Positions 52,435-61,464 of a DNA stretch of 64,000 nt are shown piece by piece. Positions within the stretch are counted from its first letter, which is position 1. Each line of letters starts with the position of its first letter. The position numbers and the translations under genes were made by a program. This stretch comes from QNZT01 sp964573205 (GTDB taxonomy: Bacteria; Campylobacterota; Campylobacteria; Campylobacterales; QNZT01), in assembly GCA_964573205.1 (NCBI GenBank), contig CAZNIT010000022.1:1-64000 (forward strand), given 5' to 3'. A model generated the notes under the pieces. That model searched no databases, had not been told where the DNA came from, and was given only the letters and a program-made list of their open reading frames with translations.

Positions 52435-54631
52435 GATAATATCCAAGCTGGATCTTGCGAATTTCATCGAAACTTTCAACTCGTTTTTAGCTAGAGACAA
52501 ACCTCTGTTTATGGAGGGAGATCTGAATCTTCACTATAATTTTTTGCAAAAACTCTCGACTATGGAGTTTAAAGCGCCAAAAGAGGTAAAAAATCTCGAC
52601 AAGCAACTTATGTATCTGAAAAAGCGCGGAACATTGAAGATTTATGAAATATACGAGTTTGTTAAAATCGTCGAATATTTCGTATATCTGAAAAAGTGTC
52701 TCAAAGAAGATTTTATAAAGCGGTGGCTGGAGAAGATTATAATTCCCCAGGAGATAATGAAGATATGCTCTTATTTCGATTTAGAGGGAGAACTAAGAGA
52801 TGAGATCGACGAGAGATTTTTGGAGATAAGCTCTTCGCTTAAGAGGAACAAGGAGAGAATAAAAGAGTCTATGAGAAGACTTCTTAGCACACAAAGACTC
52901 TCTGCGTATCTGGTAGATAGCCAAATTCACTATATAAACGAGAGTGAAACGCTTCTGGTAAGAGGCGGATTCAACCGTTTTTTAAAGGGAAGCGTCGTAG
53001 CAAGAAGTAGCGGAGGATACTTTTATGTCGTACCCGATTCCATCATGGAGCTTAAAAAATCACAAGCGAACCTTTTGGATAAAAAAGATGAGATAATCTT
53101 GGAATATGAGAAAAAAATTTCCGCAACTTTTTGTAAATTCGAACCTTTTTTAAGATTTATAAATAACTCTTTTGATCGATTTGACGCCTATCAAGCGAGA
53201 ATTTTTTTCGCAAAATCCCAAAATCTGGAGTTCTTGAAACCGCAAAAAGACCGTAGGGTTAAAATTACCGACTTTTCACATCCCGCCATAAAAGATCCAA
53301 AACCCGTCAGTATCGATTTCTCAAAAAAGATCCTACTAATCACGGGTGTCAATGCCGGCGGTAAGACTATGATGTTAAAATCCATTCTCTCGGTTGTATT
53401 TTTAGCGAAACATCTACTTCCTATGAAGATAAATCCTCACAAATCTCATATCGGATCGTTCAAAGAGATAACCGCGATCATAGACGATCCGCAATCGGTC
53501 AAAAACGATATCTCCACCTTTGCAGGCAGAATGACGGAGTTCGCCAAATTGTTGGCGAAAAACGACTTTATCGCCGGAGTTGACGAGATAGAGCTGGGAA
53601 CCGATGCGGATGAAGCGGCGTCGCTTTTTAAAGTGATACTTGAAAATCTATGCAAAAAAGACGTGAAATTGGTTATAACCACACATCACAAAAGATTGGC
53701 GTCTATGATGGCTACGCATCCTGATGTCGAACTTGCAGCTGCGATTTACGATCAAATTAGACAAAAACCGACTTTTGAATTTCTCTACGGCAGCATCGGA
53801 AAAAGTTATGCGTTCGAGACGGCTCAAAGATACGGTATATCCGCAACTTTGATAGAAAAAGCTAAAACGGTTTACGGAGAGGATAAAGAGAAGCTAAACG
53901 ATCTTATTCAAAGAAATATCGATATGGAGCTTCAAAATAGAGAGAGACTTAATATGCTGGATATGGAGATCGAGAAAACGAAAAAATTAAACAAACAGCT
54001 GAAAAACCAAAAAGAGGAGTCGCAAAAAATATTAAAAGAGAGAAAAAGAGAGCTTGAAGTAGAATACCAAAAAGCGATAGATGAGGCGAAAAAGGCGGCA
54101 AGAGGATCGCATAAGAGTGAAATCCATAAACTCATGAATAAAGCTCATAAAAGAAAAACCGAAGCCTTGAGTAAAGAGACGGTACGAGAGGGTGAACCTT
54201 TGAAAGTCGGAGAGTTCGTAAAATATAAAAACACAAACGGCGAAATATTGTCTTTGAAAAAAGAGGAGGCGATGATACTTTGCGACGGTATAAAATTCAG
54301 AGCTCCGATAAACGAACTACGGCGAATCGATAATTATCGAAATAAAAAACCCGAAATTAAAACGAAAATCAAAATAGAAAAACCGTCACGCTCCTCCATA
54401 AAACTGGATCTTCACGGATTAAGAGCCCAAGAGGCGATCGATAAGCTTGACTACTTTCTCTCGGACGCCTTGATAACCGGATATGACGAAGTATTGATAT
54501 ATCATGGTATCGGTAGCGGAAAACTGGCTTTTGCGGTAAAAGAGTTTCTAAAAACACATCCGAAAATTAAATCTTTTAGCGACGCTCCGCCGAATATGGG
54601 CGGAATGGGCGCGACATTGGTGAGGCTTTGA
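52427..54631 (+). CDS. mutS2: Endonuclease MutS2
   Basis: MutS-family ATPase with a C-terminal Smr nuclease, implicated in limiting recombination and in Helicobacter in DNA repair; recent work also links MutS2 to ribosome rescue in Bacillus. The 734 residues have the helical core, Walker A VNAGGKTMM (about 306-314), Walker B/ED region IAGVDEIELGTDADEA, a coiled coil (about 490-560), and the Smr domain (about 655-734; LDLHGLRAQEA, YHGIGSG). The start is GTG overlapping the previous ORF by eight bases. Confidence 0.95.
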   Translation: MNEIISKLDLANFIETFNSFLARDKPLFMEGDLNLHYNFLQKLSTMEFKAPKEVKNLDKQLMYLKKRGTLKIYEIYEFVKIVEYFVYLKKCLKEDFIKRWLEKIIIPQEIMKICSYFDLEGELRDEIDERFLEISSSLKRNKERIKESMRRLLSTQRLSAYLVDSQIHYINESETLLVRGGFNRFLKGSVVARSSGGYFYVVPDSIMELKKSQANLLDKKDEIILEYEKKISATFCKFEPFLRFINNSFDRFDAYQARIFFAKSQNLEFLKPQKDRRVKITDFSHPAIKDPKPVSIDFSKKILLITGVNAGGKTMMLKSILSVVFLAKHLLPMKINPHKSHIGSFKEITAIIDDPQSVKNDISTFAGRMTEFAKLLAKNDFIAGVDEIELGTDADEAASLFKVILENLCKKDVKLVITTHHKRLASMMATHPDVELAAAIYDQIRQKPTFEFLYGSIGKSYAFETAQRYGISATLIEKAKTVYGEDKEKLNDLIQRNIDMELQNRERLNMLDMEIEKTKKLNKQLKNQKEESQKILKERKRELEVEYQKAIDEAKKAARGSHKSEIHKLMNKAHKRKTEALSKETVREGEPLKVGEFVKYKNTNGEILSLKKEEAMILCDGIKFRAPINELRRIDNYRNKKPEIKTKIKIEKPSRSSIKLDLHGLRAQEAIDKLDYFLSDALITGYDEVLIYHGIGSGKLAFAVKEFLKTHPKIKSFSDAPPNMGGMGATLVRL

Positions 54632-54993
54632 TGTTCACTCAAAAACAGATGGAAAAATATAAACGAACAAAATATACCAGAGAGCTGGAGAGATTTTTAA
54701 ACAGAATCGTCGGCTACGTCTCTAAAAACGATGAGTTGCGAAAAGAAGATTTTTCGAACTATATAGATCTGATTTTCGAACCTCTCGAAAACATCGAAAA
54801 AGTTTTGCTAAATAGTCCCTATCTCACACATCTTGAAAAATTTGTCGAAAAAATCGCCAATCTTCCTCTAAGCGATATGGAAATGGATGAGATAAGAAAA
54901 GAGATTCTTCACGGTGCGAACCAACTTCAAAAAACAAAAAGAAGACAAAATAAAAACTCTATCAAACACAAAGGTAAACTTTATGATCGATAA
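54631..54993 (+). CDS. Small uncharacterised protein after mutS2
   Basis: Predicted 120-residue soluble helical protein, very rich in Lys/Glu/Arg, with a basic C-terminal tail (KTKRRQNKNSIKHKGK). Its ATG overlaps the mutS2 stop by one base (TGATG), and its end overlaps the next gene by 11 bases. The basic tail could bind nucleic acid; that is a guess. No family recognised. Confidence 0.75.
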   Translation: MFTQKQMEKYKRTKYTRELERFLNRIVGYVSKNDELRKEDFSNYIDLIFEPLENIEKVLLNSPYLTHLEKFVEKIANLPLSDMEMDEIRKEILHGANQLQKTKRRQNKNSIKHKGKLYDR

Positions 54994-55840
54994 ACTCTCA
55001 TTAGGCGTTGTTAATAAACTGACGATCGAAGATAGAAGCGAATACGGATTTTATCTATGCGATAGAGAAAAAAAGAGAGTTCTTCTACCCAATCTCTATG
55101 TAAAAGACCGTATGTCCGTCGGTGACGAGATAGAGGTTTTTATATATAAGGACTCCGAGGATAGAGTCGTAGCTACGACTTTGAAGCCGTATGCCACGCT
55201 CGGTGAGTTCGCTTATTTGAAGGTAACCGACGTTACTTCTTTTGGAGCTTTTTTGGATTGGGGACTTCCAAAAGAGCTGCTGGTGCCTAAGAAAATGCAG
55301 AAAAATCCTCTAAAGATCTCTCGCAAATATATAGTTTACATAACTTACGACCCGCAAAGCGATCGTCTTGTAGCCGATACGAGAATAGGAAGATATCTGA
55401 AAAACGATCCCTCTTCAATGAAAAACTTAAACCGTGTGGATATATTGATTATCGCTAAAACTCCTTTGGGCTACAAAGTAATTGCAAATAATAAATTCGA
55501 GGGGATGATTTATCATAGTGAAATTTACGAAAATGTAAAAATCGGAGAAAAACGAACAGCTTACATAAAAAAGATTAGAGATGACTCGAAACTGGATCTT
55601 TCGTTGAATCCTCCCAAAAAGATGGCGGATGAGATTTCAAAACAAAAAATTTTGAACCTTCTACGAGAAAAAAATTCCGTTTTGCCCTTTACCTATAAAA
55701 GTGATCCCAAAGAGATTCGAGACTGTTTGGGAATCAGTAAAAAGTCATATAAAAGAGCTCTTACCGCTTTATTGCAAGAGCGGCAAATAGAGCTCGGTGA
55801 CGATTTCATACGTCTAAAAAAAAGAATCAGTGATAAATAA
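54983..55840 (+). CDS. CvfB-like S1-domain RNA-binding protein
   Basis: Predicted 285-residue protein with three S1-type OB folds (about 1-65, 70-135, 145-205; FAYLKVTDVTSFGAFLDWGL is the clearest) and a C-terminal winged helix (about 215-280), the CvfB layout. CvfB of staphylococci affects virulence gene expression; in this group the role is not known to me. Start ATG 54983 (MIDKLSLG) is preferred; an upstream version would overlap the previous gene far more. The last 14 bases overlap the convergent lipoprotein gene. Confidence 0.85.
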   Translation: MIDKLSLGVVNKLTIEDRSEYGFYLCDREKKRVLLPNLYVKDRMSVGDEIEVFIYKDSEDRVVATTLKPYATLGEFAYLKVTDVTSFGAFLDWGLPKELLVPKKMQKNPLKISRKYIVYITYDPQSDRLVADTRIGRYLKNDPSSMKNLNRVDILIIAKTPLGYKVIANNKFEGMIYHSEIYENVKIGEKRTAYIKKIRDDSKLDLSLNPPKKMADEISKQKILNLLREKNSVLPFTYKSDPKEIRDCLGISKKSYKRALTALLQERQIELGDDFIRLKKRISDK

Positions 55841-57041
55841 GCTCGGTACTGTTGCCCTCGCCCGCCCAAATTTTACCCTGATTTCCGTAAATCTCCACCT
55901 TTTTGATTCCATCGACTCCGATATTGTAACCGTTGGAGTCACTACTTCCGGTAACTATATTATCTCTTAGCGTTACCTTGTACATCGTCGCGTTCCAACA
56001 TGCAAACGCAAGACCTCCGTTGTTTGAAAGATCGTTATACTCCAATGTAATGAAACTATAATAAAAATATGAATATCCGGCATACACGACTCCGGCTCTT
56101 CCGTCGGTGGAGTCTTCTCTTCCGTTGTAGTTTATATCGTTGTAACGATAGTTAACATTATGAGATGACGGCGATTTTGCGCCTGCGACTCTATTGTGGT
56201 GAAAATAATTTCCGGCGATCTCCACATCGGCCGTTTGACTAAAATCAAGACCGTAGTTGTAGTTGTCGTAAGCCTCGTTCGAGTAGATCAACATTTTTGA
56301 GCGGCTATAAAAAATTTTCGCATCGATGCCGTGAAGCTGCCCGTAACTTAGACAAAATCTAACGGTGACTCTGGGACTTGCGATATATCCTTTCGTCAAA
56401 AAAGATATTCCGGCTCCTTGATCGATCTTGAAGTTTCTGGCTTCTATATACTCAACCAGCACATTACCTTCCATCCTATAAGCGCTTATACCGTTTAAAG
56501 AGTCATGATTTCCCTCGACCGTAAAACCTCTTAATATGATATTTTTACCTTCGATCTTCACCGCCGAGCTTTTATGGTTGCTAAGTATCGTTTTACCCAT
56601 ACCGGCACCCTCTAAAATAGTATTATCTTTCACGACAATACCGTCGTTAGTCTCGATAGTACACTCTTTCATGACGATCTTTCCGCCTTCTGCGGGGATA
56701 TTTTTCAAAAGCTCTTCCAGTTCGCTCTCTTGGCAAGTTTGCATATAGTAAACATTCTCGCTCGGTATTTCAAATCCCTTAAACCCCCAATCGGGATATT
56801 TCAAAGGAATACACTCTTTGGTTTTAAGCCGATAAAATTCACCCTCTTTACAGGGGTTGGTTTGGGGAATCAATTCGTAGGGATCTTTTTTTTGATCGAT
56901 TTGTTGTTGATCTTGACTCTCTTGCGATTGATTCGCTACTGCGGATAGATTTCCTTCTTGCTCGATTTGAGGCGATTTGGTTGTTGTGGAACCGCAGCTC
57001 AAGAGAAAAAATGGTATGATCAGAAAAAATAGTTTATTCAT
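55827..57041 (-). CDS. Right-handed beta-helix lipoprotein
   Basis: Predicted 404-residue lipoprotein: signal ends FFLLSC (Cys16), then a Gln/Ser/Pro-rich linker (about 20-60), and from about residue 100 repeated short strands with Asn/Gly turns (TILEGAGMGKTILSNHKSSA, VEIAGNYFHHNRVAG, LEYNDLSNNGGLAF), the pattern of parallel beta-helix proteins such as pectate-lyase-like and NosD-like folds. I see no catalytic set that would name a substrate. ATG 57041 has AAGG nine bases upstream. Function unknown; a polysaccharide lyase or adhesin is possible. Confidence 0.8.
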   Translation of the reverse strand: MNKLFFLIIPFFLLSCGSTTTKSPQIEQEGNLSAVANQSQESQDQQQIDQKKDPYELIPQTNPCKEGEFYRLKTKECIPLKYPDWGFKGFEIPSENVYYMQTCQESELEELLKNIPAEGGKIVMKECTIETNDGIVVKDNTILEGAGMGKTILSNHKSSAVKIEGKNIILRGFTVEGNHDSLNGISAYRMEGNVLVEYIEARNFKIDQGAGISFLTKGYIASPRVTVRFCLSYGQLHGIDAKIFYSRSKMLIYSNEAYDNYNYGLDFSQTADVEIAGNYFHHNRVAGAKSPSSHNVNYRYNDINYNGREDSTDGRAGVVYAGYSYFYYSFITLEYNDLSNNGGLAFACWNATMYKVTLRDNIVTGSSDSNGYNIGVDGIKKVEIYGNQGKIWAGEGNSTELIYH

Positions 57042-57120
57042 CAATTTTTACCTTTTTGGGTTATATACAAGAATTATACTATATCATATAAATTCGACAT
57101 TTATATTAAAAAGGGATAAA

Positions 57121-58287
57121 ATGCGGAAAAATTCATCGAAACTGAGCTACTTTCTTTCACAGCCTCATCAACCGTTTTTTGCGGCGGGCGTGATAAATGC
57201 AATTATTTTCATGTTGGTTTTTCTACTGAGTTTCAAAGGTGTCGCGACCTTAAATATCACACCGAATTCATTTCATGCATACTCGATGATTTTTATCGTT
57301 TTTACACCTTTTTTTCAAGGTTTTTTGCTTACGACATATCCTAGATTCAACCAATTTCCGCCTCTTGAACAAAATATATACACGACGAACTTCACGCTCC
57401 TTTTTGGCGGAACGATACTCTTTTTGCTAGGCGCTTTCACTTGGAGCGGCTTTTTATATGCGGGAATGTTTTTGCTTTTTGGCAATCAGTTATATACATT
57501 TTATCTATTTTATCAAATTTACAAAGTCTCGGCATCCCCCGATAAACATGATCAATTTTGGATACTGCTCTCCTTTGGAGCGGGTGTTGTCGCAAATTTG
57601 ATATTTATAATCGCCCTTGCCGTCAATTCGGGTATTTTAGAAGAGTTCGCAAAAAAATCGGCCGTCTATCTCTATCTTATATTTGTAGCTCTCTCGGTCG
57701 GACAAAGAATGATACCTTTTTTCTCGCATGTAATGGTCGATAAAAACGATAAAATCTTAAAAACGATCTTTATTCTCTTTTTTCTGGGAGTTGTAACGGA
57801 TATCTCCGCATATCCCTACGGATTCGCCTTTTACTATATCGGCGGTATCTTCTTGGCAAAAGAGATATACAGATGGAAACTCCCTTTCAAAAAAGCGGAA
57901 CCTATTTTATGGATTTTACATCTGGCTATCTTCTGGCTGCCCGGGGGATTGTTGATAGGATCTTTGCTTGATATGGCTGCGGTTATCATGCATAAAGATT
58001 TCCTCTTCTTAGGTCTTCATTTGGTAGTGTTGGGGTTTGTTTTGACCGTACTCATCGGTTTTGGCACGCGCGTAACGCTCGGTCACTCCGGAAACTTGAT
58101 GATCATAGACAATCTAACTAAAGCTCTGTTTTATATGACTCAGATTGTGATCTATATGCGTCTTTTATACTCTTTTACGGCAACGGGATTTTTGTTTGAT
58201 TTAAGCGTACTGCTTTGGATAGCTCTATTTGGAGCATGGTCATACAAATATATGCCGATACTTCTTTTTGGAAAGAAGATATCCTAA
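57121..58287 (+). CDS. NnrS-family membrane protein
   Basis: Polytopic inner-membrane protein, 388 residues with about twelve hydrophobic helices. The N-terminal QPHQPFFAAGVINAI and the later GFGTRVTLGHSG match NnrS, a heme/copper protein tied to nitric oxide tolerance and denitrification in proteobacteria. Start ATG 57121 has AAGGG seven bases upstream; a longer version would begin inside the divergent lipoprotein gene. It stands alone here, with no nitrate or NO reductase genes nearby. Confidence 0.88.
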   Translation: MRKNSSKLSYFLSQPHQPFFAAGVINAIIFMLVFLLSFKGVATLNITPNSFHAYSMIFIVFTPFFQGFLLTTYPRFNQFPPLEQNIYTTNFTLLFGGTILFLLGAFTWSGFLYAGMFLLFGNQLYTFYLFYQIYKVSASPDKHDQFWILLSFGAGVVANLIFIIALAVNSGILEEFAKKSAVYLYLIFVALSVGQRMIPFFSHVMVDKNDKILKTIFILFFLGVVTDISAYPYGFAFYYIGGIFLAKEIYRWKLPFKKAEPILWILHLAIFWLPGGLLIGSLLDMAAVIMHKDFLFLGLHLVVLGFVLTVLIGFGTRVTLGHSGNLMIIDNLTKALFYMTQIVIYMRLLYSFTATGFLFDLSVLLWIALFGAWSYKYMPILLFGKKIS

Positions 58288-58295
58288 AGGCTATC

Positions 58296-58670
58296 TTACT
58301 CTCCGAAAATTATTATTTCGTAAATATTTCGTTTTTTTACAAGGGAATGCTGAGGAGCTACGCGTCCTTCTCTTTGATGTTTTAAGAGTTCGACTTTGAG
58401 ATCCTCGATCTCTTGCTCCATCTGATCTATCTGGTCTTTGAATTGCAATATTATATCCACTCCGGCAAGATTTACTCCCAAATCTCTCGTAAGACGAAGA
58501 ATCATATTGATGCGATCTATGTCTCTTTGTGAATACAGACGCATCTTTCCGCCGGTTCTAGAGGGTGTAACAAGCCCTTCTCTCTCATACTGTCTTAATG
58601 TCTGAGGATGAATATTCAGCGCTTTTGCGACGACACTTATAAGATAAACCGGTTCATCGTACCCATGCAT
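58296..58670 (-). CDS. hspR: Heat-shock repressor HspR (MerR family)
   Basis: Represses heat-shock genes, usually with DnaK or CbpA as helper. The 124 residues have an N-terminal MerR-type winged helix (about 5-75; PVYLISVVAKALNIHPQTLRQYEREG) followed by a coiled coil (about 85-110). Perfect AAAGGAG seven bases before ATG. It lies 48 bases after cbpA on the same strand, the arrangement known in Helicobacter, where HspR controls its own operon. Confidence 0.93.
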   Translation of the reverse strand: MHGYDEPVYLISVVAKALNIHPQTLRQYEREGLVTPSRTGGKMRLYSQRDIDRINMILRLTRDLGVNLAGVDIILQFKDQIDQMEQEIEDLKVELLKHQREGRVAPQHSLVKKRNIYEIIIFGE

Positions 58671-58718
58671 GCGTTAACTCCTTTATCTGATTTTTTTTAT
58701 ATTTTTTTATGAATCGAG

Positions 58719-59609
58719 TTACGACGGAAGTCTCTCTTCCATCATCTCCACTAGCTCTTTATCAAGATCTTGGACTTTAGGGAGATCGACGTTTAAAACA
58801 AGGTATAAGTCTCCCGTTCTCTTCGTCTTTCTATCTATGATTCCCTGCTCTTTGACTCTTAATTTCTGTCCGCATTTTATACCTTTTGGCACTTTGACGG
58901 TTATCTCCTTGTGAAGTGTTTTAACAGGTATCTTTCCGCCGAAAAGAGCAGTTTTAAGAGGTATATGTATCTCTTTTGTCAAATTGTTTCCATCTCTTTC
59001 ATACTCCGGACTAGGTGCGACATTTACCTTTATATACAGATCTCCGCTTCTTGATCCGCTTTTTTGCCCTTTGCCTTTGACTCTAAGTCTTTCACCGCTT
59101 TTTATACCGGCCGGAATTTTTATATCGAAACTCTCGCCTCTTATGCTTACAGAGTGTTTTCCGCCTAGCGCCGCGGTATTGAAAGGTATGGTGATGGAAG
59201 TTTCAAGATCGAGATTCGGTTGTGAGTATCCACCGCCCCCGAAACCTCCGTAACTACCGCCAAAGCCGCTTTGGGTACTTCCAAAGCCGCTGCTAAAACC
59301 GCCAAAACCTCCGCCTCCGAATATCGATCTGAGTATCTCGTCCAAATCGGCGCCACCCTGCGAACCTGCGAAATCATGAAAACTTTGACCGCCGAACATA
59401 TTATCACCCACTTGGTCATATTGACGCTTTTTTTCAGGATCGCTCAATATCTCATAAGCCGCGTTTACTTCTTTAAACTTTTCTTCCGCCTCCGGAGATT
59501 TATTTATATCCGGATGATACTTTCTTGCAAGTTTTCTATATGCTTTTTTTATTTCATCTGCGGATGCACTCTCGGAAACACCGAGTGTCTCATACAAACT
59601 TTTACTCAA
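58719..59609 (-). CDS. cbpA: DnaJ-family co-chaperone CbpA
   Basis: Co-chaperone of DnaK, 296 residues. J domain with HPD at 32-34 (KYHPDINKS), a Gly/Phe/Ser-rich linker (about 95-135) and two C-terminal substrate-binding domains (about 140-285). No Cys-rich zinc domain is present, which separates CbpA from DnaJ. The start is TTG 59609 with GGAG seven bases upstream; no ATG fits. It heads the cbpA-hspR operon under a promoter with a HAIR-like operator. Confidence 0.94.
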   Translation of the reverse strand: MSKSLYETLGVSESASADEIKKAYRKLARKYHPDINKSPEAEEKFKEVNAAYEILSDPEKKRQYDQVGDNMFGGQSFHDFAGSQGGADLDEILRSIFGGGGFGGFSSGFGSTQSGFGGSYGGFGGGGYSQPNLDLETSITIPFNTAALGGKHSVSIRGESFDIKIPAGIKSGERLRVKGKGQKSGSRSGDLYIKVNVAPSPEYERDGNNLTKEIHIPLKTALFGGKIPVKTLHKEITVKVPKGIKCGQKLRVKEQGIIDRKTKRTGDLYLVLNVDLPKVQDLDKELVEMMEERLPS

Positions 59610-59638
59610 CTTAACTCTCCATATCCATTTTTATAATT

Positions 59639-59668
59639 ATTATAGCACAAAACTTTAGTCTATGTCAA
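59639..59668 (-). promoter_or_regulatory. Consensus sigma-70 promoter of cbpA-hspR
   Basis: On the minus strand TTGACA (59668-59663) and TATAAT (59644-59639) are both perfect matches, with an 18-base spacer. This is the strongest promoter by eye in the window. It overlaps the HAIR-type operator, so it is probably held off by HspR at normal temperature. Confidence 0.85.
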
Positions 59669-59673
59669 TCAAG
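59653..59673. promoter_or_regulatory. HAIR-type operator for HspR
   Basis: CTTTAGT-N7-AATCAAG matches the known HspR-associated inverted repeat CTTGAGT-N7-ACTCAAG at six of seven bases in each arm, with the exact seven-base spacing. It covers the -35 box and part of the spacer of the cbpA promoter, the position expected for a repressor. Confidence 0.75.
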
Positions 59674-59694
59674 TTAAAAAACTTTTTTACCTTT

Positions 59695-59722
59695 TTGTCA
59701 CTAAGCACCCTTAAGCTATAAT
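59695..59722 (+). promoter_or_regulatory. Sigma-70 promoter of the MsbA-like gene
   Basis: TTGTCA (59695-59700), five of six matches to -35, is followed after 16 bases by TATAAT (59717-59722), about 46 bases before the ATG. The HAIR-type operator ends 21 bases upstream of its -35 box. Confidence 0.6.
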
Positions 59723-59768
59723 TGCCTCAAAAAACAAAGTGAGAACCTATATATTGTTAAATAAAGAG

Positions 59769-61463
59769 ATGAAACTTTTTTTGAAAAAGTTCCTGCCCTA
59801 CTTTAAAGATTATAAACTCCAGTTTGCTATCTCCATAACCGGTATGATCTTCGCCGCATCGGGAGCCGCCGCTACCGCTTATATCATAAAGCCGGTATTG
59901 AATCAAATATTTATAAACAAAAACGAACAACTTCTATACATACTACCCTTCGCTCTAGTTTTGATATTCGCTTTTAAAAGTATCGGTAAATATCTACAGA
60001 TCTATTACGCCTCGTATATAGGTCTTGATATCGTAAAAAGATTGAGAGATAGGATGCTCGAGAATATTCTCACTTTCGAGATGGACTTTTTCCACAAGCA
60101 CAGAAGCGGCGAACTCATAAGCCGTACCGTAAACGACGTAGAGAGAATCAAGAGTGTCGTATCGAATATGATTCCGAATATTTTAAGAGAGTCGTTGACC
60201 GTCGTCATACTCATAGGGTATATATTTTATTTAAATCCCAAAATGGCTTTTTTCTCGATAGTTTTACTTCCTCTTGTCACAAAACCTCTCTCCGTTTTGG
60301 CGAAAAAGAAAAAGGCGCTCTCTTTTTCTCTTCAAGAGAAGATATCCGATCTTACGGCTAGATTGAGCGAGATTTTCAATAATATAGAGATGGTAAAAGC
60401 GAACAACGTCGAAAGATACGAAGCCGCAATTTTCAAACGGGAAAACGAACAGATAAATAAAATAAGTAGAAAAACCGTAAGAACCACCGAGCTTGTCAGT
60501 CCTTTGATGGAGATTTTAGGAGCTTTGGCGATTGCGCTAGTTATTTTCGTAGGCGGAAAAGAGGTTATCGACGAAACTATGAGCGTGGGAAGTTTTTTCT
60601 CGTTTTTAACGGCTCTTTTTTTACTTTACACCCCCTTGAAAACGGTCTCGAAACTATACAATCAAATCCAAGATGCCGTAGCCGCAAGCGAGAGAATATA
60701 TAATATACTCGAAAGATCCACGAAAGTGAAAGACGGTACGAAAAATTTAGATCATGACATATCTAAGATTGAGTTCCAAGACATATCGTTGGATTATGAC
60801 GGAAAATGCGCGCTTAAAAATATCTCATTCGACGCGAAAAAGGGCGAAAAAATCGCGCTTGTCGGAAGCAGCGGCGGCGGAAAAAGCTCCATAGTCAATC
60901 TACTTCTAAGATTTTACGATCCGAAAAACGGAAAGATACTTTTTGATAAAACCGACATCTCTTCACTTACTCTTAAAAGTTTAAGAAGCTCTATTTCCAT
61001 AGTGACGCAAAGAGTCTATATGTTGAACGATACTATAGCCCACAATGTCTCGTACGGTCTTAAGGTCGATAGAGAAAAGGTTATACAGTCGTTAAAAAAA
61101 GCGAACGCTTGGGAGTTCGTGAAAGAGATGCAAAATACCATCGACACGAATATAAACGAATTCGGAACCAACCTCTCGGGCGGGCAAAGACAAAGAATAG
61201 CGATAGCCAGAGCCATCTATAGAGATCCGAAAATTTTGATTTTCGATGAAGCCACCAGCGCACTAGACTCCAAAAGCGAAGAGAAGATCACCGACGCTTT
61301 AGAAAACATTTCAAAAGATAAAATAACATTCATAATAGCGCATAGGTTAAAAACCATAAAAGATGCGGATAAAATTCTCGTACTGAAAAACGGCAAAATT
61401 ATCTGTACCGGAAATTATCGAACGCTTTTAAACGAGTGTGAAGAGTTCAAACACCTGGTTTGA
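59769..61463 (+). CDS. msbA: MsbA-like lipid A/LPS exporter (ABC transporter)
   Basis: Half-size ABC exporter, 564 residues: six-helix membrane domain (about 1-300) and an ATPase domain with Walker A GSSGGGKSS, Q-loop, signature LSGGQRQRIAIARA, Walker B ILIFDEATSALD and the switch His in FIIAHRLKTI. The neighbour gmhA (heptose for LPS core) favours lipid A-core export, though other lipid or drug exporters of this family look alike. I use ATG 59769; GTG 59739 or TTG 59754 are possible but lack a ribosome site. Convergent with gmhA, one base apart. Confidence 0.85.
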   Translation: MKLFLKKFLPYFKDYKLQFAISITGMIFAASGAAATAYIIKPVLNQIFINKNEQLLYILPFALVLIFAFKSIGKYLQIYYASYIGLDIVKRLRDRMLENILTFEMDFFHKHRSGELISRTVNDVERIKSVVSNMIPNILRESLTVVILIGYIFYLNPKMAFFSIVLLPLVTKPLSVLAKKKKALSFSLQEKISDLTARLSEIFNNIEMVKANNVERYEAAIFKRENEQINKISRKTVRTTELVSPLMEILGALAIALVIFVGGKEVIDETMSVGSFFSFLTALFLLYTPLKTVSKLYNQIQDAVAASERIYNILERSTKVKDGTKNLDHDISKIEFQDISLDYDGKCALKNISFDAKKGEKIALVGSSGGGKSSIVNLLLRFYDPKNGKILFDKTDISSLTLKSLRSSISIVTQRVYMLNDTIAHNVSYGLKVDREKVIQSLKKANAWEFVKEMQNTIDTNINEFGTNLSGGQRQRIAIARAIYRDPKILIFDEATSALDSKSEEKITDALENISKDKITFIIAHRLKTIKDADKILVLKNGKIICTGNYRTLLNECEEFKHLV

Positions 61464-61464
61464 C

